A DNA stretch of 64,000 bases from Gari tellinella (Eukaryota; Mollusca; Bivalvia; Cardiida; Psammobiidae): the NCBI GenBank assembly GCA_922989275.2, contig OV277867.1, positions 42,088,070 through 42,152,069 of the forward strand, written 5' to 3'. The position numbers were made by a program, and so were the translations under genes. Positions 10,358 through 23,200 of the stretch are shown one piece after another (the stretch's first letter is position 1; the number at the start of each line of letters is the position of its first letter). The notes below the pieces were generated by a model that had not been told where the DNA came from, did no database searches, and worked only from the letters and a program-made list of their open reading frames with translations.

Positions 10358-11253
10358 TTAAATCATATTTTCTGTACTGCTCTGTCTCAAGGTATCCATG
10401 CCTTTACTTTTATCATCTAGTTTTAAGTTCTCTTTATCTTCTTCAGCACTGACTTGAACATTAGTTTGTATGTTGCCACTTTTATCCTTTTTCTCAATTA
10501 TTTCTGACGTCTCAACATTTGATTTATCGCCTGCGGACACAAGAGTCTGCTTCTCAGCAATCTCATTTTCACCCATATCTTGCTTTGAAATAACAACCGA
10601 CATTTCTTCTGAGTCTTCAGTTGTCTCCTCTATAGGGGCCTGTTTAAAATCCTGTATATCTATCACTGCTGACATTTCCTCTGAATCATCTTCATGAACC
10701 TCTTTATCAGCATTGGAAGTTTCCTTTATACTTTCACTGTCATTGGTTTCCTTTATACGTTCACTGTCATTGGTGTCCTTTATACGTTCACTGTCATTGG
10801 TGTCCTTTATACGTTCACTGTCTTTGGTGTCCTTTATACTTTCACTGTCTTTGGGAACCTTTATACTTTCACTTTCATCAATCTCCATTTCATTATTACC
10901 TTCGTAGCAACTTACTTTATCACATGTTGCATCCTGATCACTAGCTCCATGTTCAGTCTTTCCCAGGACAATTTTTTGACTTGTTTCCAATCCTATTACT
11001 TCCGACATCTCGCTGTCTGCAGTATCCATAACATCATCCTGAGTTCTGCCCCTTTGGTCAGTATGGTTCACAGCACCTTTCTCCTCAGACTGTGTCTGTG
11101 CACTGCTACTGTCATTAGACTGGTCAGCAAGGACAGACTGGTTCTGTGTAACTTTTTGACTTGACTGTGACATTGCCTGTTTATTCTGTCCAGACTGTGA
11201 CAGCGGTGATGGCTGACTTTGTGATAATGTTCCAGATTGACTTGCTACTGGTC
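10358..11253 (-). CDS. TIPIN: TIPIN exon 7: long SQ/TQ-rich, repeat-bearing C-terminal tail
   Basis: A 298-codon exon after acceptor GCTTCAG. Its first ~105 residues contain ten SQ or TQ dipeptides. Further on are six copies of a 9-residue repeat (consensus NDSERIKDT) and three copies of a DSE(E)MSxVI motif. It is low-complexity, acidic and probably disordered. The long plus-strand ORF opposite it (10694-11164) is a shadow of the 27-bp repeat. Confidence 0.85.
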
Positions 11254-14200
11254 CTGAAGCAAAGACATAATACAGGGTCAAAGGTTATAAATAGTTTGAG
11301 TTGAGTCTGATAACATTCTCAAGCATTTGATTGGTCAGATTTGAGCCTAGGCTCAAATCTGACCAATCATATGTTTGAGAACGACTCCAGACTCAACTCA
11401 AAAGCTTTATAACCATGGAGCTAAGGCTCTAGACAAGAGTAAGTTAACACATTACTCCATAGATCTGTCTTTTAACCCTTTCCCCCCAGAGAACTTTCTT
11501 TTAGCACACTTAATTTATTCTTCAACTGAAGAAAATAGTTCCAATTATAAAGTCAAAACTATGTACCATAAGAATAAATTTCTGTATTCTAGTAGATGGT
11601 AGCTTAAAGCAGGCTGAAAGTAAAGCAGATGTGTCTTAAGGTGCATTCTGCTTTACTTTCAGCCTGCTTTAAACGATCATCTGTCTTTCAAATTAGAAAC
11701 AGGCTATTGGGTAAAGGATTAACACATTTAATTCATTCATCCACTTCATGCAGGTTTGATAATGTATAGTTAGAAATGTTTTCTACATCCTAGCAGATAA
11801 TAGTATAAAGTAGGGATGTGCAATAAAACCGGTTTTCCAATATATTGCAATACGTTCTGAAAACAATACGTACCGGTACGGTTGATCGAAAAACCAGTTT
11901 TTTCCTCTATGATAAATTGATTAAATTCACTTTGTTTCACAACTAAAAATATTCACAATTTTGTTTTTGTTCAAACTAAATAAGCAGCTTGCAGGGAAGA
12001 GGGATTTCCCCCTTGTTGTTTTTAGCACAGGGCATGGTATATTATCAATGAATCGCTGCCTAATCAATGTGCATACCAGATTTAGTATCTTTATCAAAGA
12101 TGATAAAAGTTTACATATCTGAATAAACAAGAGTTGTCAGAGAGACAACAAAGCTCGCCATCGGCACATTTAGAAACTTAAAAGCACACTCAAGGTCACC
12201 GAGGTCAAGCGTTTTGCCTGCATAGAAAGGTCTTGTCAATATACACATGAAAATTAAATATGAAGTTACACCTCAAGGGACATAGGAAATATAAGCGTTT
12301 TTAGAAACCTAAACACAGATTTTGAATCCTTAAACTCTGGATCTAAGTTCAAGGTCAAGGTCACAGGGGTCCAAATTTTTCTGTGCATGGAAAGGTCTTG
12401 TCCATATACACACACATACCAACCGTGAAAGCAATACCTCAAGGGACATAGAAGTTATAGGCATTTTTCAAAACCTAAACACAGATTTCGAAACCTAAAC
12501 GCGGGCCTTAAGTTCAAGATCAAGGTCACAGGGGTCCAAATTTTTCTGTGCATGGAAAGGTCTTGTCCATATACACACACATACCAACTATGAAAGCAAT
12601 ACCTCAAGAGACATAGAAGTTATAGGCATTTTTCAAAACCTAAACACAGATTTCGATACTTAAACGCGGGCCCTAAGTTCAAGGTCAAGGTCACTGGGGT
12701 CCAAATTTTTCTGTGCATGGAAAGGTCTTGTCCATATACACAAACATACCAACTATGAAAGCAATACCTCAAGGGACATAGAAGTTAAAGGCATTTTTCA
12801 AAACCTAAACACAGATTTCGAAACCTAAACGCGGGCCCTAAGTTCAAGGTCAAGGGGTCCACATTTTTATGTGCATGGAAAGGTCTTGTCCATATACACA
12901 CACATACCAACTATGAAAGCAATACCTCAAGAGACATAGAAGTTATAGGCCTTTTTCAAATCCTAAACACAGATTTCGAAACCTAAACGCTGGCCTTAAG
13001 TTCAAGGTCAAGGTCACAGGGGCCCAAATTTTTCTGTGCATGGAAAGGTCTTGTCCATATACACACACATACCAACTATGAAAGCAATACCTCAAGAGAC
13101 ATAGAAGTTATAGGCATTTTTCAAATCCTAAACACAGATTTCGAAACCTAAACGTGGACCCTAAGTTCAAGGTCAAGGTCACAGGTGTCCAAATTTTTCT
13201 GTGCTTGGAAAGGTCTTGTCCATATACACACACATACCAACTATGAAAGCAATACCTCAAGGGACATAGAAATTATAGGCATTTTTCAAAACTTAAACAC
13301 AAATTTCGAAACCTAAACGCGGGCCCTAAGTTCAAGGTCAAGGTCACAGGGGTCCAAATTTTTCAGTGCATGGAAAGGTCTTGTCCATATACACACACAT
13401 ACCAACTATTAAAGCAATACCTCAAGGGACATAGAAGTTATAGACATTTTCTTAAAATTGTTTACGCCGTTCACGACGACGACTACACCGGGGGTATTGC
13501 AATAGCTCATCATGTACTTCGTACAGGCGAGCTAAAAACATAAAGTTTCTAACAAATATGTATCAAATACTGACATTGTCAGTCATTTTAGAAAATATTT
13601 CTTCATTTAAAAAATGTGATTAGAACTTCGTCTGATACTGTCAACTGGCATCCTTATATACCATACCCTGTCAGTTACCATCATGGTGGACAATTTGGTT
13701 ATGAAACTCCCGAAAGGAATGTCTGGGAGCATTTCAGAATTGAAAATATAACAACACTCATTCAGATACAAAATCATTACAAACAGCAAGTTGTTTCCGC
13801 GAGAGCGCGTTTTTTGCGTTTTTGACGCAACAAAATCACTTTTGCCGCAATTAAATTCAGCAAGTGCGTTTTATGTGACGTAAGTCAATTCTGCCTACTA
13901 ACTGAAACTAAAAATGTTAAAATCGGCATATTCATTGAAAGCATGCCGCCGACGCCGAAGTAAATACATGTCCGTGTTGTAGTGCATGTCGGTTACGAAA
14001 TTGACAGAGTCCGCTAACGGCCATTTTGGTTGTTTTGACGGGGGAATTGTGGGTATAGAAGTTCAGTTCGATTGGCATAAAAAGTCACTCGAGTAATTAA
14101 AAATCGACAGTTGAAAAGGGCGAAATATATTAAAACTACACAGATTCCGTGTTTAGTATTTATTTAAATCCTCATACTTAGACTTATTGGTTTGCATATG

Positions 14201-17200
14201 CTTTTAAATTGTTTTGAAAATGATTTACACTTCCGTAGTTCCGCTAATCGCCAGAACCGGTCGTCAATGTTGTTTGTTAAATGAACTCGCTTTGCCAGAA
14301 AGTGTTTTGATTGGGGTAATGAACGTACAGGCTCGCATCATCTGCTAAAATGCAGACTATTTTACTTCATTCTTTATCTCTTCAACGCCCAAACAAGAGA
14401 ATAAAATGCACATGGGTTATGTCATCTACTTTAAGGGATCAATTTATCTTCGTCTGTCTGACCAGATCTACGTATACATGTCTCACAGTCTGTCAGTTTC
14501 ATTTCAACTTCTTTCTGTAGAACAATCAATTAACGATAAAAAAAATTTCTTCATTCGTGATATTAGTAAGTGACACTTAGGGTATCGAAGTCTTCTATAT
14601 TTAACAAAGTTGAAAACTGTTTTTCACAAACAAGTTGATTGCATAAATACCTTGACATGAAAAATGAAAACTGTTTGCTTGTCTGAAGTAATAGTGAAAT
14701 GCACTGAACGTACTTCACTGAATGACTGATGAGGTGTTATAGAAATAGAAATTCTTCTATATAGTTAGATCGTTTGTCTCTCAATTATATTAATTGTGAA
14801 ATAAAGACACTGAACAACACAATAAGTATTTTATTCAATATATATCTGTATAAATGTAAAAAAAAGTTCAAACAATCCTGTGACCCCCAAAATTTCCAAA
14901 TGACCCCCACTTTTTCACCAAGGGGGTCAAGAATGACCCTCTTAAATTTCAGTGCTGCAGTAACACTGCAAACAGTGCAATTTGTCTTAAATGTAACATG
15001 GTTGTTAAGATTCAAAGTGGTACAACTAATTTGTCTGCACATATTCACCACAGATCCATCGCTTAAGTTCATTCTAATAACACGCAATATATTGCAATAT
15101 GTAGTGCAATACAGTGATGGAATATCGAAATATATTGCAATACAAAATTTCTGACAATACCCATCCCTAGTATAAAGCAGGTTGAAAGTAAAGCAAATAA
15201 GCCTAAAGGCCCATTCTGCTTTACTTTCAGCCTGCTTTAAGTGGTCATCTGTCTTCGAAAACTAGAAACTGGCTATATGGGGTAACAGGTTAAATGACTC
15301 ATTACCCCATATACTGTTTTAGTTTTGAAAATTGGTTATTGCTTCGAGCAGGTTGAAAGTAATGCAGAATGCGCCTTAACCCCCATTCTGTTTACTTTCA
15401 GACTACTTTGAGCTATGCGCCTTATGGCGCATTCTGCTTTGCTTTTAGCCTACTTTGAGCTACCATCTGCTAGGATGTAGAAAATATTTCTTGTGAGACA
15501 TATTCATGATTGTATAAATTGGAACTTATTTCTTCAGTGGAGGAATAAATTGAAGGCGTAAACAGGCGTTTTTATGGGGTAATGGGTTAAGGCATGCCAT
15601 ATAAAGTTCATACAACCCCTTGAATGTAGGTTTTAAACTTATACAAAAATCACATAACGTCTTACCAGGAGAGAATATTCCCAACTTTCTGAGTTTCTTT
15701 TCTCTTGCAATCTGTTTATTCCTCTCCATTCTCTCTATCTGCTCTGGGGTAAGACCCTGCAAAAACAAAATAAAGGGCATTCAATTGTAGTATTATTATT
15801 ATTATTATATCATTATGACATTGTAAAATTAGTCAAATGTCCGTATGCCATAGTTACGCACTTGTAGTCAAACTTAACCATATTACTAGTTGAGTTTTAT
15901 TATTTAACCCATTACCCATTAGCCTGTTTCTAGTTTTAAAGAAAGATGATCACTTAAAGCAGGTTGAAAGTGAAGCAGAATGCGCCTTAAGGCGCACTCT
16001 GCTTTACTTTCAGCCTGCTTTAAGCTACCATCTGCTAGAATATTTAGGAAATATTTCTTATGATACATATTCATAAATTTATAAATTGGAACTATTTTCC
16101 TTAGTGGATGAATAAATGACAGGCATAAAAAGGTGTATTTATGGGGTAATGGGTTAAAACTTTTTAAAGTGTAGCATACCCATATTTGTTACTATCAGCC
16201 TGTTTTAGCCACCTGTTTTGTTTGTTTGTTTTTGAATTTACGTCGCTTTCAACAGTATTTCAGTCATATCGCGACGTCCAGCTAATCACAGGTGGAGGAA
16301 GACCCCAGAAGTCCTTTATGCACTGTAACAGGCACAAATCGACAACTGGGTAGAACCACCGACCTTCCGCAAGCCAGCTGGAAGGCTTCCCCACATGAAA
16401 AATCCGAACGAGCCTACTGGGATTCGAACTCACAGCGGTGAGGAGCTTAGTGATGTAAGTCACAGTGACTATACCACTAGGCCATGGAGGCCCCCTAGCC
16501 ACCTGTCTGAAAGTCTGTAATTTGCTGTCCATCCAAAGGCTGTACTGACTAAAAGTGTTTGTGACGTCAAAATAAATTTTTAGATCCCTCGAACAACCAA
16601 ACAACTGCCCGGGTCGTACCTTATTCCTCAGTTTAAACACCCTTGGGAGTGATGTAAAGTCCCAAAAGTTAATCAGTGTTTAAGTATTTAAATCTTTGCA
16701 CACCCAGGACGAAACAGTAATACCCTTGCAAACAGTTTGACGCCAGATGAAATCTGCATGACACAATGTCTTATCAGGATCCAAACTATTAACATTTAGA
16801 TCTTATCTTACAAGAATGTTTTGAAAATACAAAATTTTGAAAAATATTAAAAGGGAGCCTTTTAAAAGTGGGGGTGCATTTAATCCATTTCCTAATGGCC
16901 TGTTTCTAGTTTTGAAAACCGATGACCACTTAAATCAGGTTGAAAGTAAAGCACAATGTGCCTCAATGCCCATTCTGCTTTACTACCAGCCTGCTTTAAG
17001 CTACCATCTGTTAAGTTTTAGGAAGTATTTCATATGATTTATATTCATGGTTGTATAAAGTGGTTTTATTTTCTATAGTGGAGTAAAAAATTAAAGCGTG
17101 AAAAGGCCGATTTATGGGATAATGGGTTAAATGGTGCTATACAGTAGATATACAGTAAAACCTCGCTATTACGACCACTAAAACAAAGGTTAATTGATTG

Positions 17201-20200
17201 TATAATAGAGAATGAATGAATGGTGTTTTACGGCCCATCAACACAAAAAGGTCATTTAGAGCCGATGTATAATAGAGAGGTGGCAGCTTAAAGCAAGGTG
17301 ACAGTAAAACAGAAAGCTCCTAAGGAGCTTTCTGTTTCACTGTCACCTTGCTTTAAGCGGTCACCTATCGTTAACACCCAAATAATTAACAAAATTTAGT
17401 GGTCGTAATAGAAAGGTTTTACTGTAATAAAGTTCTTACTGGAGTTTGTGTTGCTATTTTCTGTACTGGTGTGTTGGGGGTGGTAGGTATTTCACTGGGA
17501 CCTGGTATCGGCTGACTAGTACTGGGCTGGGAGCTGGAGGTGGAGGTTGTGGGTGGAGGTGCCTGAGAAGCCCTTAAATCATCTTCCTCTCTCAGTAGAT
17601 CATCCCACAGCTCATCCAGATCAGCCTCTTTCTGTAAGTAAACATTCAAATACAGTAAAACTTCTTTAAACCCCGACATGCTTTGGAAAAGATCATCGAC
17701 CACAAGACAGGTGACTCTAAAGGGAGCTTTCCGTCTTTACTTGTATCCTGCATTAAGCTGCCCAATGTCACCACCTGGTCTAGAGACCTGAAATGTTTTA
17801 TAAGTGACCACAGGGCTCCAGATAAGAGAGAGTAAACTGCACAAATCGAACATTTTCTCACTTATTTTAGCTCAAATCCTATGGTGTTACTACTCATTAG
17901 AATCGTCTCTTTGAGACGATTCTAATGAGTAGTGACACCAAAGGGTTTAAAGAAGAAATAAAGATTTTAGTTTTTGAAATACTCCTCTTATCTGTAGCTC
18001 TGTGATCAGTTTCGACAGGTTTCACTGTACTGTCAGATGTGTATAAACTAGGGATGGGACCGAATTTCCGAATATTCGAATATTCGCATAAGGGCCGAAT
18101 ATTCGAATCCCATTTTAGTATTCGAATAGTTGTCTTTGGCATTTTATTTTTTATTAAAAACATAATAGATATATGGATTATTTAATTTAATTTATTTGAG
18201 AGACTGTTTCATTTTCTCCAACAAGGCTAAGTGTTCGCCATTAATCCTCGTGTGTAAGGTGATTATCACCCCGGCTAGTCAGTGTTTTGATAGCGCCTGT
18301 CAAGTTGTACACAGTTTGCAAACATTACCCGCTGTGTTATGTAATCGACGGGCGCTTCCCTTAATTGACATGTTGGGGAACCCTAGTTGCCAAACAAAAG
18401 AGGGGTGTTTAGCACAGTACATTTAAGAGAATCCAATAAAAACAAGACGAATAATCGTGAATACCGCCAATCATAGCAGCTCAAATGACGCTTTTCGTAA
18501 ACAACCAATATATCGCAAACACACAAAAAAATATCAAAAATTCTAGTTAAGACGTCATGAAAGCTTCATATTGACCATACACAAGACGTAGATCTATAAC
18601 GATCAAATTCTTACTGAAAACGCAACTATGTCACCGGCTACTGCTTCGCCTGTGTGAAAGAATTTACTCGTTCTCAGCAACCTGTTTTGTTTATTACGTC
18701 CATTTCTGCCTGTTACATCCGCATGCAGAAACTTGATAGTGTGTGTTCAGATTAATTTTAAAAGCAGATAAAACATAATTTTCAAAGCCGACAAAATATT
18801 TACGCAAAATAAGTTAACTGATTCTACGTGACGGAAGACTTAATTCGAAACTAATTTAAATGCAGATATAGATGTTGCGTTAAACACGGGTTACATCCCT
18901 TACATACGGAGACCGCCATATCTACAAAGATTAACGGTAGTAAATGGTTGCAAACGTTGATAAGTTAACCAAATCAGACGATTGTCACAGAATACACATT
19001 CTGCTCAGGGTTTGGTCCATTTAAGATAGATATTTCTACGAAGTAAACATTAAATAATTGCATTTGATGATGAAATTATACTCGGATCGGATTACCCCCC
19101 CCCCCTCCCCATCCGACAAAGCGTTTATTCCAGGCGAATTATTCGAATTATTCGAATACTTTAAGCGAATATTCGAATAGCAATTTGGGTCCGAATTCCC
19201 ATCCCTAGTATAAACCCTTCCCTTGCTGAAAAAATTTAGTTTTAAACACAATTCTAACACACTTCGCTCACGCCCTTATATAAACAAAGAAGCGACGTTT
19301 CTGTGTTTGAATTCTGAGTTCAATTCTCAATAAAAACCGCGCTGTAATGTTCTAACGTGACATCATATGGCTTCGAAAATGCGTACGTTAAGAAATGTAG
19401 CGCCGTTGCTTGGGTGCAAGTTAAGGTTAAATTACGTGATAGAATCAAAATAATAAATTAATACCAGTATTTTATCTTGCAATCAAACACGGGTAGTCGT
19501 AGAGATGCTTGTAATAAAAACCACTCGGCCTAAAGGCCTTGTGATTAAATTACTACACATCTCAACTCCTACCAGTGTTCGATTGCACGATAAAACACTG
19601 GTATGAATTTATTATTTCTTATATATCAAAATGCAACAATATCAGTCTTTTGGAAAATATACTCCATAAATTGCACACTAATGATTACATGGTTATGGAA
19701 ATTGTCCAAGGAATTGTGGTAATGAACCTCCTATGAAGTTTGAAGTAAATTTGTTGAAAACTACTCAACTTACTGTCAGAGCAGAAACCATCTGTGCATG
19801 CTGGCATCTACATGTTAATACGGTCGAAACCCTGTATTACATATACTGTGTCTAGTTTTGAAGACAGGTGACCATTTAAAACAGATTGAAAATGAAGCAG
19901 AATGCTCCATAAGGAGCATTCTGCTTTACTTTGAACCTGCTTTATAAATGCTACCAAGGTTATTAGATATACTTTCTGTGTTTTATATTCAGAACTGGGG
20001 ACTACTCCTCAGAGAGTAGAAATAATCAGAGGTTAACAAAGCATATTTATGATGTTATGGGAGAAGACAATCATCTCTCGTAAACTGCTGTATTAACCTT
20101 TTACTCCATTGCCTGTTTCTAGTTTTGAAGAGAAGTGACCCACTTAAAGCAGGTTGAAAGTAAAGCAGAATGTGCCTTAAGGCACATTCTGCTTTACTTT

Positions 20201-23200
20201 CAGCCTGCTTTAAGCTATCATCTGCTAGTATTTAGAAAATATTTCTTATGATACATATTCATAACTGTATAAAAGGGAACTATTTTCTTCAGTTGAGGAA
20301 TAAATTTTAGGCGTAGAAAGGTGTGTTTATGGGGGAATGAGTTAACATACCCTAGGGCTACCGTTATCCCCATTTCCTCTCTCCACAACATCATCATCAT
20401 CATCATCTTCACGCTCAGACCCCACAAAGTCGTCATTGAGGATAGGCATGTCAAGTCGCATCTTCTTAACACACGTCTTAACCTCATTCTTGCCACCAAG
20501 TTTCTCGACCCTCTCTATCACCTCATCAAATGGCATCTTCGGGAAGAGTCTATGTGACCAGTGTTCCAAGCACCTCATGATGGTGGACAGATCTTGGGCC
20601 TGCAATACAGTATCTGACGTACAGTAATAGAGAAAGTAAAACCTCTCTATTACTACAATACAGTATCTGACGTACAGTAAAACCTCTCTATTACTGCAAT
20701 ACAGTATCTGACATACAGTAAAACCTCTCTATTACTACAATACAGTATCTGATGTATAGTAAAACCTCTCTTTTACAACCACTAAGTTACCTGTTCTACC
20801 CTGTTGATCCAGGCACACTGTGACAGCCGCTATCAAAACAATGACCTTTAATCATCGACAAAAGACACCACACCAATTTAACTGGTGTCATAGGGCAACG
20901 ATTGCCAACTCCACACATATTACGATGGAGACTATGGGTACTGTATTAACGGTATTTATGTAACAGTTTTATCACTACCTGTATCTTCATGCAGATAATG
21001 ATAAATCGTTTAGGTTCTGTACTAGCGTTGAAATTTGAGTGACTGTTATATTGATTCAAGCCAAATAATGTGAAATACGTAAAACATAAGTTCGTTTATA
21101 GCTATTCGGATAATAATTTAATATATTAATATCCGGATATTCGGGTCCTATACGGATATCCAGATATTCGTTGACATCCCTTCTATAACATCGACTTTAT
21201 TTTACCTCGTGACCTTTTCCTTTAAACTTCATTTTCTCACAAATCTTCGGCAGTATTGGTATTCCCCTTTCACCTGTCAACCTTAAAAACAAAACACCAT
21301 AGAGTAAACAGTACAAGCTAAGTAGCATTATAGTCAAACTTGCATTAACTCTTTCAACACCATGGACTTGTTTAAAATATATTTCCTTACATTTGGAAAC
21401 AGTGTAGACCCAGATCAGAGGGCTCATATAGGAGCCCTCTGCTCTGGGTCTACACTGTTTGCTAATTTAGACCAGTATTTATTTAAGAAATAATAAATTC
21501 ATACCATTGTTTTATCGTGTAATCCAACACTGGTAGGAGTTGAGATGCGAAGTAATTTTATCACAAGGCATGTAGGCCGAGTGGTTTAATTACAAGCATC
21601 TCAACGACTACCCGTGTTCGATTGCAAGATAAAACACTGGTATCAATTTATTATTTTGATTTCAAAACATAATTTAACCTTAATTTGCACCGAAGCAACG
21701 GCGCTACATTTCTTGGCATACGCATTTTCGAAACCATATGACGTCACGTTAGAACGTTACAGCGCTTGAGTGTTTTATTTAGAACAGAAGATATTATTCA
21801 GGAAAGAAAAATCTATTGGTAGTTACAAACCTTTTTGACCTACAACTTCAAGCAATACCTTATCATAAGCAACCTGTACACTATACAGAAAAACCTCTCT
21901 ATTACGACCACTAACTAGCAGGCTAATTGATTGTATATAAGACAGGAGACAGCTTAACCCATTACCCCATAGCCTGTTTTTAGTTTTGAAGACATGTGAC
22001 CATTTAAAACAGCTTGAAAGTAAAGCAGAATGCGCCTTAAGGCGCATTCTGCTTTACTTTCAGCCTGTTTTAAGATAATATCTGCCAGGTTATAGAAAAT
22101 ATTTCTTATCATACTTATTCATGTCCGTATAAATTGGAACTATCTTCTAATAAGGAGCAAGAGATTAGAGGCGTTAAAAGGCGTATTTATGGGGTAATGG
22201 GTTAAAGCAAGGAGACAGTAAATCAGAATGCCCATTAACTCTTTCCTCCCTGAAACTTTAAATGGAAAATTCCAGTTTCCATTTTAGTCTAGTCCATTTC
22301 TGACTTTTAAGGGTTGTTTTTGTCATTGTTTGGCATTATGACAAACAGTGAAGACCCTGATCAGAGGGCTCCTGCAGGAGCCCTCTGATCAGGGACTTCA
22401 CTGTTTGCATAGGACAAGTGTACTATTCACATGTACACTGTTTGAAAAGCACGCCTATATGCGGGACTAGGGCTCAAAGAGTTAAGGCGTAAAAAGGTGT
22501 ATTCATGGGGGGAAAAAAGTAAATGTACTTGCTGAGATTATCTAACGCACAGAACAAAGAAAAGTGTGCAAACCTTGTTGGGTCCAACTTTGGCTGAGGC
22601 CGTCGTATAACCTTTTTGGCTGCCCCTTTTGACAGATCTTTCAACCTCTGTAGCACCTCAGCGTTGTCTATAAACAATTAAGGCATGTCCATTAATTCAC
22701 ATAGAACAACCCAGTTTGAATTTTCCAAGATAGTCACGCCATCATAATGAGTCATTATAAGGTATTATAAATCAATGTGGCTAAATAACTAGCCAGATAC
22801 AGTCGAACTTCGTTATCTCAAACTCGTTTAATTCAAACTATCCGATAGTTCAACATATGAGCGGCATTATTTCATGCTCTGTTAAGTCTAACATACCTGT
22901 ATTTCAAAGTTAAAACGTGGCTTAGCCACATTTTCACTTTGAAATACAGGTATGTTCAACAAATTCGAAGTTCGACTGTAAGTGAAAAACTTAAACCTGG
23001 CCATCTCTTGTGACATTTACCAGGCCATTTCTTGTGACATTAAAGAACTCATCAAAAGTTAAGTGAAAATATTTGAAGACTGACAATAACCATAGCATGG
23101 GGACTAACCCTCATCATTTTCCTGACTCTGTGTTGCCTCTGGCAGGTCTGGAAGAGTGCCAACAGCTCCAATATCATCATCATCTCGGCCATCCTCATCA

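Larger units (their letters stand above)
11719..15293. repeat. Family A MITE split by the 3.36-kb hAT-like element
   Basis: Left part 11719-11810 and right part 15170-15293 rejoin to one family A copy once the hAT element and one GTATAAAG are removed. It shares a TTAA with the preceding copy. Confidence 0.82.

Noticed and set aside
10694..11164. 156-residue plus-strand ORF with FTVIGVLYT repeats
   Set aside because: It is the antisense shadow of the 27-bp repeat in TIPIN exon 7; the minus frame is in phase with upstream TIPIN exons.
14785..15087. Minus ORF that might be a decayed BED zinc finger of a hAT transposase
   Set aside because: One CxxxxC...NLNNHV stretch is suggestive, but spacing and residue order do not fit a BED finger.
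16260..16640. 126-residue minus ORF
   Set aside because: It translates through a tRNA-derived SINE and has no family resemblance.
20950..21185. Another hAT-like element ending CGTTGACATCCCT
   Set aside because: The right-hand end looks plausible, but no matching left end or target duplication was found.
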